Source of the DNA: Paragonimus skrjabini miyazakii
Lineage: Eukaryota > Platyhelminthes > Trematoda > Plagiorchiida > Troglotrematidae
DNA: 64,000 nt
Assembly: GCA_014338405.1 (NCBI GenBank)
Contig: JTDE01002445.1
Span: 25,883 to 89,882, forward strand
Direction of reading: 5' to 3'
The notes beneath the pieces are model-generated. The model was not told where the DNA came from. It made no database searches and worked only from the letters and a program-made list of their open reading frames with translations. Positions 41,701-53,700 of the stretch are shown here, piece after piece. How positions within the stretch are numbered: the first letter of the stretch is position 1; the number at the start of each line of letters is the position of its first letter. A program made the position numbers and the translations under genes.

Positions 41701-44700
41701 TACAAAGAAGCGCTCAAGGTAGATACTACTAATCATGTTCTCTGCGAAGTTTAATGTAATTCATGGTGTTTCTTTGAGAAACACATCCATCTTGTACATA
41801 TCTGTATATGAAACAGTTTGAAACCTGTAAATTTTTCGGGGGTGACTCCGTTCAAATCAGTAAGGTACAATAAACCACTCTTTCCGTGAATAGACGTAGG
41901 TAAAACACAGGTAAGTGATTCAAAACGTGAAACTTATACCAGACAGTTTGTATGATTTGAAGATTTCATTAACGTTCTGGGGACGACATGCCACCGTTAC
42001 TCATGCTACTTCAGCCGGAACTCGGAGGCATCACGCGTCCATTTTGTACAGTAGATGTCGTGAACGAAGCTGTGTTGTGGTCGTGGTTACTCATGCATAG
42101 ATGAAACATAAACAAACAATGTGTGAACAAGCTGTTGAAAAATAATCAAAAGCCGTACGAGCAGAAAAAGCAACGTCAAGTGGAAAGCGTTTATCGTAAC
42201 GTCCTAGCTGAATCGCATGGGCGCAGTGTAATTACGGGAATGACCTCAATAACTTAAAGGTTAGGCGGGGAAGGGGTAACCATCGCAAGCGAATACGTAC
42301 GTGTTGTGTACACAGTGCAGATGGGGGGAGGGTGAGCAGGAAACCGACCAAATGCAACCAAATCAAAGCGATCCACCAGAAATTTATTGTAGCAGTATGT
42401 TCAATATGTAGGCGACTAATCGCAAGTTGCATTTTCAAAAGGCGATCATGATTCAATGGCTAGAACGAGTTGAAACAAAATAGATTCGCATAGAGGTAGG
42501 TGATAAATCGAGTCTGCACGTAATAACCAACTTATCGTCTAATCAATTAAATCTATTGGTGAAAACATCTTTCACATATATCGGTTCAATTTGGCATTAA
42601 TTTGACCAACGCAAAAAAACTTTGTAAAACTCTTTCCCATAATAGTCCTATAAAAACAAACATTATGGGCTAAAAAGTACTTGAAACGAACATCCTCCTC
42701 AACTAGTAACACGCTAAAATATGTAGAAACTAACTTAAAATAGTTAAATAATTAAGCGACATCACAAGTAATAAGGGTTGACGTTTTTATTTATTTGGTC
42801 GGAAACAAGTTTGTTTTATTCACCTTCTGAACGTATTAAGATGAAGTGCTTTCATAGCTGTCGCTGTTTCCTTGAATAAATTGGACACCATTCAAAACTG
42901 ACTGCAGCTATCGCACTCCCATAAAATCTCCAGTCAATCTCTTTCGAAAAGAAGCACTAGATTCAAGTTTCGTTCATGTTACAACTCGTCAGTAGTGCAT
43001 ATTCTCGTCACAGCTGGAACTAGAACTCTGGTCATACTTTCCTAAGGCAATCTTGTTGATCACTGCGCCATTGCGATTGAATTAGCATATGTAAACGCGG
43101 AGGCACGTTAATTCGTAAGTGATGTTGAGATTGCACGATTGCCTCAGAAGGAGACAGCGACTGTCCTGTTAACCACAGTCAATGACCAAGTTGAAATCAC
43201 AGAAATCACTAACATATTCAGCGATATTTCGATTATTGGTGAGTAGTAGGGGATTTTAGTTTATTATACGAACTGAACATCACTCATGACTGGCTACAGC
43301 TGTCTCAATCCCGTGGGCTCTTTAGTCAAATGCTTCCGAAAAATTTAGATGAGACCCAACTGTGAAAAGTCAGGGCTTCGGCTGGATTCGAACCAGCGAC
43401 AGACACACCATGCCTCAACGCGGCAAGGGCTCTACCAGCTGAGCTACGAAGCCACGCCAGGAGCTCGGAAATTTCACTTCCGAAAAACACTGAACTCGAG
43501 TTTTGCTTGTGTTAGAGCACGCCAGTAGTGCATATCCTTGCCACGTTCAAAATTTGAGCTCCGGCCGCGCTTTCATGAGACAACCCTATTGATCACCACG
43601 CCACTGACTTCAAATTATGCACTACTAACTTACCACGTGCAGACAGCCAAACTTGCTTGTGATTAATGCCTAGATTATCAGATCACCCCAAGAGGAGAAA
43701 CAGCAACTGTTCTATTAGTTCCAGTTGATGAGCTCACGACTCTAACCAAACGTGAGTGTCCCTGTCGGTTGATCGCGCGGAATAAATGACCATTGTTGAA
43801 CCTCATAACTCGTGAGCTGAAACACGCATATTCATTCACTCCTTAGAAGCTCGCCGAATAGAGTAAATATAAGTTATTTGTTGGAATATATCTGCGACCG
43901 ATTAGATTATCTTAATTCCAGAACAACTTGCGAACAATCGGCAATCTGATATATTGATAAGTTCTCACCCATGACACGAAAACATCATCAGACCAGATTA
44001 ACCAGTTACAAATTTGATGGTATTTAGGACAGACTAGACGTAAGCAACTAACCGAAGCAGAGGATAACAGGTCATGGGTCAAATGTGCACAGACACGAGT
44101 CAATTTTTGGTTTCAAGTGTTAACTACAATAGGACACGTGAACTGCTAGACAGAAGTGAAATCGATATGGTCTATTACATAGGTCAGTCAAAAGGTCAAC
44201 TGTTTTCGAGAGAAGTCGATAAGGGTATCACAGCCTTAATGCATCAAGATTGTCGTCTTATCCAGCCATCAATGCAAGTCAGTTCGAACAATCGAAAACC
44301 GGCCGCCACGTGATAGAGTGTTCAGCCCCGTCAACCTTGTTTACGGAGTAGCTGATGTTCTCTGCAACTAAGCTCTCCTGTGTAGTTTTAAACCCTCGTC
44401 TAATCACTTCGACATTTTCTACATCAATTTCATGACCTGCGTCCAACGTGTGTCTAGCGATTGCAGAATCCCTGATCATAATCTGATACTCAAGTTGATT
44501 TCCCGGAACTTAACTAATGCTCATTCAGTGCCCATTTACTCTAAATTCTAAATTCTCGTGCTGTCCACCCCATATAAGCATGTGGACAATGCTTGCAATC
44601 TATTCTACATACACAATTACTAGTCCTCTCAACAGGTAAGAGGTCCTTAGGTTGCACGAAGATTTTATGCAATGTCGCCGACTTTCGAGAAAACGTCCTG

Positions 44701-47700
44701 ATGGCCACTTCGTTACAGGCCTTACAAACAGCCTCTGGTGTCTCTTCCTTGTATGGAATAACGGTAGTGCTGTTCTATCTCCTTGTTTGATTACGGCTAG
44801 TTTACCATAAATACCACCAAATTCGTAACTGGTTCACGTGGCTTGAAGAAGCATCAGTGTCAGAAGTGAAACGTCACTAACCTAAATTAACACTTGTTCA
44901 CAAATTGTTCTGCAATTATAACTCAAAGTCACTGTGGTGAAAAAGCTAACGCTGTTGAATGACAGTTTACATGTTCCACCGTGATAAGGGTAGTTGTATC
45001 TGTACTGTTGGACTGGAGCGGCCAGGCATACGGGAGATAATCGGAACTCAGGACAACAAGTAAATCAAACGAACTTCTGATCATAACATTTATGCTTACA
45101 AACGGCTACATTATACTTTAGCATAATTTGAGACGAATTATGTTTTAAAACGCCAGTACTCCTTGTAAAATTTGACAGAAATCCTTGTTTACAATGAAAA
45201 AGTATCTTCTTCAAGTGGTGCAACCACGAAGTTTGATACGACTAAAAAACTCGACATTTTCCATATAGCTCGACCATTTTATCCTGCTGTTTCTTGAATG
45301 TTTATTTCAGTATTCTCATTTCCAACAATTATTGGCTTGGATGTACATGACTGAATGCAGAGACAAGTTCCACATTGGTTTTCATTAAACGGTCTCATTT
45401 AAGGACAGCAATTCATGATAACGTACATGGTATGGCACAAGCCGACACCCTGCGGTAAGTTTCGTTTATGTTTTGGACTAATCAGCTAGATAAAGCTCAG
45501 AAAAGGATCGCACCGATCCAAGCTCTTAGTGATCAGGTCATTAACAATATGAAAGTTACTGTTGATGAGCAATTAAGAAACCTACCATCAGTTCAGAAGT
45601 GTCTTGTGGATTGTATAGACAAACAGTCCATATCATTACCAGTCTTGTACTGGTCATAGTGAGGGCATGAATAAGAAATAATTCTTTCACATTACCTCTA
45701 TCTGACTACTCCAAACAAGGATTAAACCGGATGAGTGAGCATCACCAATGTGTGTTCAATAATGAATTGTTTGAGCTGGGCAATATCGTGTGTCTTGATA
45801 CTATCCTACTTAAATACAAACCCAGCGTAATTTTTCACAGCCCGTCACGCATATATAAATCCATCTTGCTTAGTCTTCCGGACAAGCTGAAACTCTCGAG
45901 GGAGTCGACATCCTGTCCGCTCTGGACATGTACGCAGAACAAGGAAGGTGGGAGAAGTGTCTGGCTGCTGCTGAACAGCTGCTGCAAGCAGCTAGTGCGT
46001 CCGCTGCTGGTGGAGGAAGTTCCAGTTCGAAGGTGAAACGGGAACACCAGCGTCTGCACAAATACGTAGCCGCGTACGCTGCCACATTGATCAAAGAGTC
46101 ACGCGTCTACGATGCCATGCTTTTGTACAAAAAGTATGGCGCACCAGCCTACACACAAAATTTTAACATATACAAGCGAATATTCCAGGTAAGTAACGCA
46201 CAAACTTTCGAAATGCATCATAGCTATTAGACACCACTTATCCACGATAAGAGGATTATCTTAATAGCTCATCGTAATGTCTTGCACTATTAGTATGGAT
46301 AACCGTTAAACTCGGATGGGAAAGAGATTGAAAAAACGATTACCAGTAAAAAAACCAACATAACTTCAAATTGTCGTGATGTTTCATGTTGAACACTCGT
46401 TCACCTGATAAGCAGGAACGGTGAAACCCACACTCCGGTCCGAATAAGGATACATACTTCGGTGATTATCCCATTTCAAACTGCATCTTCAAGAATATGA
46501 TTACATGTACAAAAGAGTGAGCAACCAACGGCCGGCCGGCTGACAGTACCATCCTAACCTCTCATGTACATCCGTCCACGTTGGTTTTAAAACAGTCAAA
46601 ATAGTTTGACTAAACGTTACCTAGTATGTCAATAATGCAATCCAGTACCGTTAGAACTGAATCTGCCATACATGTACTGACCCCTTTCCTAGTAAAACAC
46701 CAACTTTTGCATATATACGAACACGCAATGTACAATGATTGTCGAATTCGACACATGTTCCCGCTATGTTATGGAACGATTAACCTAAACAGGCATGCCG
46801 GCTTAACCAGGAAGAATTTTGCACTGCGCCGTTAAACATTCAAGAGAGGTTAGATGAGAGACACTAAGATAAGGAACATTAATGCTTGAATTTTAACGAA
46901 AATCTTTTCTTGCTACTGAAAGTTATAGAAACTAGGTAAGTCAGCAACAAAGTTGGCATCAATGTCCTGTGGTATTCATATGTACAGGCGAGCTTTTCAA
47001 AAAAAAACATTAACAGAAGGTTAGGAACCCGGTTAACTGATACTCATTTAGATCATACTGTGAATCTGATCTCGCCAAGTCTATCATTTAAAACTGAGAA
47101 GCGTTCATTATCATCATCATAGACAGCAATACATCAGTGGTTCACACTGATGCTTAACTGCCACACAACCATGAAGAAGAAGAAACAAACCCTGTTTAGG
47201 AGGATAGAGAAAAAAAGGGAGAGGGTAGGGGACCTAACCGCTAAAAATAGCTACGTCTACATTCAAACATACAACATCAAGGCGCCTACACCTTGCAAAC
47301 AAACAACCAAGCTGTAAGTGAAAGTAAGGCGTCGTCAGCAAGACAGCTTCCTTACGGCTTTCAATGCTTCGCGTCATTAAGTGCACTCACTTCACAGACA
47401 ACTCGGCCAAACAACGACAACATTCACGCCACTGAGCTCGGTTAGCCGCCAACTCACCTAACATCTCAAGCCACCGACTCCCTGAGTCGCGAGGGCTCCA
47501 ACCCGGGAGACGAAGCCGATCTACAGTGCCCAACCGCTTCGTGAACGATTTCATTTGTCTACGCCAGGTCATCATCTGTCCACCTCACACCTTACGCCAA
47601 TCGGCCGCAGCGTCGGTGTCGCGTGACGAACATCATCAGACTAATACGTCTGATTTCTGACTCCCTAATCCGAAAGCTATTTCAATGAAACGAACGCTAC

Positions 47701-50700
47701 AATTACTCTATTGGGTTTTACTATCGCTATCGTCATTTATTGAACGTAGATGGATATGGTTCAATTTCCATCCATTGATATGACTAAGGGGTTGCCGTCA
47801 AGCGCAACCTGAGTTTCATAAAATTGATTAGCATTCCTTGGGGTAGCTAGGTTAGGTTTCCAGACTTTGTACGACAAGACGTTCACTGCCACGTGAAGTG
47901 CAAGGTCATGGTGGGGGCGGATAACGAAGAGATACTCACAATTAGTTGAGAGCTGCGTGGCGACAACTCGCCCGGGGCTCGAATCCGCAACCGTGATTAG
48001 GAGATCAGCGTCGTTACCGCCGGGCTACCTCGAGCCAGCCTTCAGTTCACCGAACACTACTAACTGTCTAATTCGGTTGCGTTTGGTACAAAGCAATATT
48101 TACAAACAATAAAAATTTGGCAATCACCTTTTTCACAGGTTTCTGTGCTACTTTAAATACTAGAGGCATCGGTTAGTTTTTTGATTTGGCAAATTGACCG
48201 GCCTTTAACTGTACGGGTGATATTAGCAGTTATCGAACAGTTCATTTGGTTTCTCATTGAAGCCTATCCAAACAACCGGCACTATCGTCGCAACTGTGGA
48301 TTATGTTTGACAGCTACAGGCTTTCGTTTGAAGTGTTATTTGCAACCCTGCTATGTGATCCAAATTTTGGACTGTTCAGCCAATGTGTGCAATGCAATGA
48401 CAACTTTGCCTAACAACGTATCTAATGACTCCTCAAGCCTGTTACATCACCACTTGCTCATGTTCTGACTGCTTGAATGTTTAACCTATCTTTCTTCTGA
48501 ACGTCATCTAACAATTTTTCCACTGTCGTTCTCGGCACGCCTAGACACCTTGACCTTAACAGCCAATTTGAAAATCAGCGGAAAATTTCAAAAAGAACAC
48601 TCCTTGTCGTTTGTGCCTTGTCGATACAGAATGCAGCTGAAATAACGGCAGTAACTTGGAAAACAGCCATTCAGCACAAGTTCCAAACAATGGGTAGGGG
48701 GTGAACATATGGTTCAATCCTTTAACTATCGAGTAATCCTAATGTCTTAACACAAATCAAACTACACTATTTACTGGATATAAGTTAACCCGTTTTCAAC
48801 CTTGTCAAGTGTATGCGCATATCCGTTTCACCTACTGCACAGGATATAACCAGCCAGCGGAATCTCAGTGGTCCGGATGCCTATCCGACCTGGTCAACCT
48901 TGCGCAACATGTTGTTCGATCTGACTCAGAATTTGCATGACAACACAGACATTCAACCTGAAGTGGTTCGCATATTCGAGCGAATGCTTCTGGTCACGCA
49001 TTATTACGCTACGCGGTCCGCGTTGTTGGCCAGCCAACAACAAGATTTGGGCGAGGTAAGTAGCGCGAAAGTTGTTGCAAGTTATTTTCCGACACAATTG
49101 CTCAATAAAACCAGAATAAACATTTAGCATTCTTCAGAGAGAATTCTTTCACGAAGAGAACGAGAATATCTGATCTCGAAATTTCCTTCGAAATGAGACT
49201 TCCAGCGAAAGAATGGTTCGTTCCCAATGCATTCACAGCAGACACACGGATGGTTTGAAATTTTTAAACTGAGATCAAACAGAATATCATTTCCAGACTG
49301 TTTATACCTCTACAGCACGTGCTTCCATGTTGACATCCCTAAAAATTAGAACAATGATAATACCGTCGATCAGCATACGCGACCATGTAATGTATACTCA
49401 CAACGTATGACTAAACAGCGTAATCGGCGAAGATAAGTTTTCATCATCGGCCGGAATTAGTAAATCGATCGAGAGTGGCACACAATAGGTGTGTCCAAAT
49501 CGAGTAAATAATGCCCAACATGCCAATTCGAAAACCCCTGCAACAATACAGTGTAAAGTTGAAGGTTTTCCATGGATGACACTGACATGGAACAATTGGT
49601 AATCCTTTGAGATACGATCAAAGTTGTGGACACGAATGTGGATGGAAGAACAGCTAGAAAAATAGCGGCACACTTTAGCGTTAATAAGACATCGGTACAC
49701 AATATTTGGTTGTCACCAAAATCCTATGACTGGTAGGATAACCAACATCCGACGAACAGGTAATGATAGTTATGTGAATACCATTCTTTGGTAGTTTGAA
49801 GCACTCACCAAGTAACGAATAACTGGATGATTCCAAAATCGCAACAGTCTACTCCACTAATGGACAGTGATGTGTATAAAGCAGACTCAAGCAAATCACG
49901 CCCCTGGTAGAAATGGATCAACATTATGTGGTCGATTTTCCAGCTGAACAAATCATGTCAAAAAGATATTATCCTACTTCGTTTAGGGGTAGTTAGTCTT
50001 TGTTAGAAAGGACGCTTTCCCCTGGTTACATGCGTGTTCTCTCCAAGAAGGAACCACTGAAGAACTTGGCAGTTCCAAACAATCCATGGCCTACAAAATG
50101 CACAGAATTCGGCCAACTTTCGTTGTTCAACAACATACACATTGCCGCAACAAAGTCCTATTCACCAAGTTTGAGTGGAACAGACTGTCGGCATTGGCAG
50201 TGTTTGCTCCTCCCTTTGTAAGCAGCCGGAATGCGCGACAGTTTCATTCATCGTAGAGGTCTCAGTCCAGTGTTCCGTTCACGATTCTGTGCTGCTCACT
50301 TCCATCCTGGAAATTTTGCTTCTCATAAGAACAAACTCGCTTTCGTTATGACAGCATTCTATTGCGTACTCTCTGGTCCGAGAAAATACGAACGGCTTGT
50401 TTGAGACATCCATTTTAAGGAAAAGGACTGAGCCTAACGGAAACCGGCCTGTTTGAATGCAGTATCCATAGTCTGGGAGCGTAAGCCTGGACAAGGTCGA
50501 TTCAACAAACGAGAAGAGAATGAGGGATTTTATCACGAGGATCATTCACCTAAATCACGAAACCGCACGGATCTAGACTGATAGACCACAAATTAAAGAG
50601 AAAACCCACCACTTACCAAGAAGTGCTTTTTGTCCAGTTCCCGGCTCAAAGACTTACTATACGAGGTGGGTGATCGATGAAACCAATCAAAGGGAAATAG

Positions 50701-53700
50701 TGACTATATGTTGTGTTCTTTTTCCGTGGACGGATGCCTCTTAACCATCAGTTTGGGGATTGACAGAAAAAATTGCTGTCAGTCGGGTTCAGTGTTGTGT
50801 TCCTATCAGTTGACTGAACATTCCATGAAGCGAAGATAAGCAGCGAGACAAGGCAGTGAAGGCCAGAAACAGGATGTCTCTCAGAGGCCATAATGCTTTA
50901 ACTTGCTACTCAACTGTTTGGTTGAAAGGTCCATGTAGTCTGACACCGATTAGTTAAGTTTAGACAGAAATTTTACGTACTTGATCACATTCTTTCCACA
51001 CCTCATTACCGCTAAAGTCAGAATTGCTTTTCTTGTGGTCATTTGATGGTTAAATGGCAATGGAAGTTACAGATGGATTGTTGCGATGACGACAATCTCG
51101 TAATAGCTCTATCGACTTAATCCATTTTCTCAATACAATTCACTCCTGGTTTTCAGCTAACCACCAAACTGAGCGTTTCGTTACTTCGTCATTCGGATAT
51201 TCTGCCGGCAGATAAAGTTTTCTACGAAGCTGGAATGCAGTGTCGTGAGATGGGCTGGCACAGTATGGCATTTGTATTCTTCAATCGATACCTGGATTTG
51301 GTCGAGGCTATTGAAGATCCTGATGGATCTGCCGATGCCTTAGACAGCACAGATTTTCAGGTGAGTAACTGTAACCATAGTGTACGAATTTGTCAAACTT
51401 GAAACATTGTTACTTTGAGCCAAGTAAGTCGGACTGACAGAAAGTATGATATGAAGGTAACGCGTACATGTTCAGTCATAATCTTGTGACTAACGTAATT
51501 AGTACGTTCAGATGGAGAACCTATGACTGAACCCGGAACATGAATCAGAGTGAGAGGTAAGTCCAGAGCCTGTGGTGGAATTTTCGCCTATTAAATAACC
51601 ACTAGTTAAAAATGAGAAATGGTTTAAAAAAAGAGGTAGCCATGGACTATAAGAGATAACTATGGGATTGGAATTCAAACAGAAAAGCCCGTAATACCAG
51701 GTGCGACACGAGATCGAAACGGGTTCAAGAGGAAGGTCAATGAAACGAAAACATCGTTTGTAGAAAGGACATGAATTGATAACCGCACCAACTGTCTGCC
51801 TATTGTAATCGAATGAGGCTGGACGATGTTCAAAAACCACTGTGGATGACTGGATCGAGTAAAATTCATGTGATATCGATTAAAATCGTCAGATGAAAAC
51901 TAGTCAGCCACGCCTGGTGTTCCACCCTTTCGCATCGCCAGTTCTGCCCCCAGTTGTGCCCATCTTAAGCCGTCCACACAAGCCCCGTCGACTTCACGGC
52001 ATAACCACTGACAGTTTTATCACGTGAACGAATCAGTTCCGATAACGTGGCACATCCGATGATTCTTTCAAGCAGATTAACCCACCTGTCACCATCGGAA
52101 TGCACTGAACAGTGATAAGCAATGAGGCCTGCGAGTGACATCAAACAGAATGAGGTGTACCTGCGAGGAAATCTTCCTCGAGGTCTTTCAGCCATACTAA
52201 TTTGAACTATGAAGTGCACTCTACACATATCCTCATCCACATCCGTGACCGAACGCAGGTTGACCACTATCTCACTGATCTTGTATTACCGCTACTACCT
52301 CGACATCACTTTTTCGTGATTCGATATAAGTTTCAGACTTTGTACGGTCCTGGATGCACAAAACAGACTAAACTAAGCAGGTTACACTCGCAAAATGAGG
52401 TAAGAAATGGAAGCGGAAACATCGCAGTAGAGTCCCAATACTATGCGAAGGTTTACACTGACAAATTTCTCAGATGAGCCGGATCGGCAAGCGACAGTTG
52501 ACTGCGGTAGCCGAGCGATAAAGAAGAGAGTTATGGTCCAGAAAGAGACAGAGCATATACTCCCACTCCAGTGAATACAGTCATGCTTCAATGATGCTCA
52601 ACAGGCGATCGCTTAACTGACTCGGTTAGAAAGTCCGTCAGTGTAGGCTCGCTTCGGCTCTCTGCTTCATTGCATCCGTTCAACCCGCCTAGCTTGAACC
52701 ACTCCATGGATATATTAGAAAACCTCCTTAGGTATTCTGAAACCAATATTGAACCACGGTATGGCAGGATCGAGTCATTTAACACTGGAAAGAGTGAAGA
52801 CATGGCCAAATCACTACACCTGTGTTTCAGGCACAACTGTATAGCAGACAATCACCTCGTATGAAATTATTTACCCTGATAGAGTAAAACCAGCGCAGTA
52901 GATCGCGGCTTTCTTATCTGCTAAACATAATGAATGGCTGAAACGTTACTGAGCAGTCTGTCACCACTGATAAGTAAGGTTTAGTTTGTCACCATTTGGA
53001 CATTATTCATCGATAGTCTAATGTAATAGCTCAGACTGAAGCTTTCATTATCGATGAGCATTCAGGGAACTGAATGTCCTTCATGCCACCTCGCACTTTT
53101 TGTATCCACACCAAAATTAGCAGCTGATCCACTTCAAAAAAAATGCACATGAGCTCTTTCTAATGTCAGTTCGGCTGATTTTAGTGTTGTTGTTTGGTAC
53201 AGATGAACAACAGCGAATACGGTCAAGTGAAAATTCGTAAAAAACAGCCTGATTTTCGAGGTTCCCTCTTACTAAAGCTAATAACAAATCGTTTTCCAGT
53301 CAAACAGTTTAACAATGAAACTAATGTACATACAAAAACCCCATCATACATGTCTAACAATTCCATCCCCTATTTATGTTAACACCTCAGGGAACGGATA
53401 TCCCAATGGAGGTACCCTTACCAGAAGAACCGTACACCACACACGAGGAACACGAATCTGTTCGAGAATGGATCCTAATGGTGTCTATGGATCAGAAATT
53501 AGATCAAACTCTACCGAAAGATGAAAGAGGTGTGTATCAAGGAGCAGCAGAGACGCCTGGCAGCACAAGTTTGTCTGCATTACCATGCATTATCACGGGC
53601 TATCCGGTGCTTCGAAACGGGTTAGAGTTTGACAAATCCAATGGAGTAGCGAACAGGGACCATTGGAACCGAATGCAGCACGTGATCAAACTTGTCCGAA

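Larger units (their letters stand above)
41719..45873 (+). other. IFT172 intron G-H (4.2 kb, phase 0)
   Basis: The most repeat-dense intron: two SINE-1 units in tandem (42885-43740) with SINE-2 nested in the second, followed by a PLE endonuclease fragment on the minus strand (44279-44800). An open frame at 45468-45659 has no recognised family. Confidence 0.85.
46189..48842 (+). other. IFT172 intron H-I (2.7 kb, phase 0)
   Basis: Carries an antisense RTE 3' end (47108-47620) and, next to it, a tRNA-like SINE segment (47740-48036). The rest is unremarkable. Confidence 0.85.

Noticed and set aside
43344..43374. Hammerhead ribozyme in the SINE-2 tail (GATGAGACCC resembles schistosome SINE ribozymes)
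   Set aside because: The conserved CUGANGA start is missing (TTAGATGAG) and the orientation is opposite to the tRNA head.
43374..43453. Functional tRNA gene on the minus strand
   Set aside because: Acceptor, D and T arms pair well, but the segment between D and T arms is 31 nt with no proper anticodon loop, and the whole lies inside a target duplication. It is a SINE head.
52588..52864. Paired open frames on both strands in the last IFT172 intron
   Set aside because: No family resemblance. They could be part of an unknown repeat but no second copy was seen in the window.
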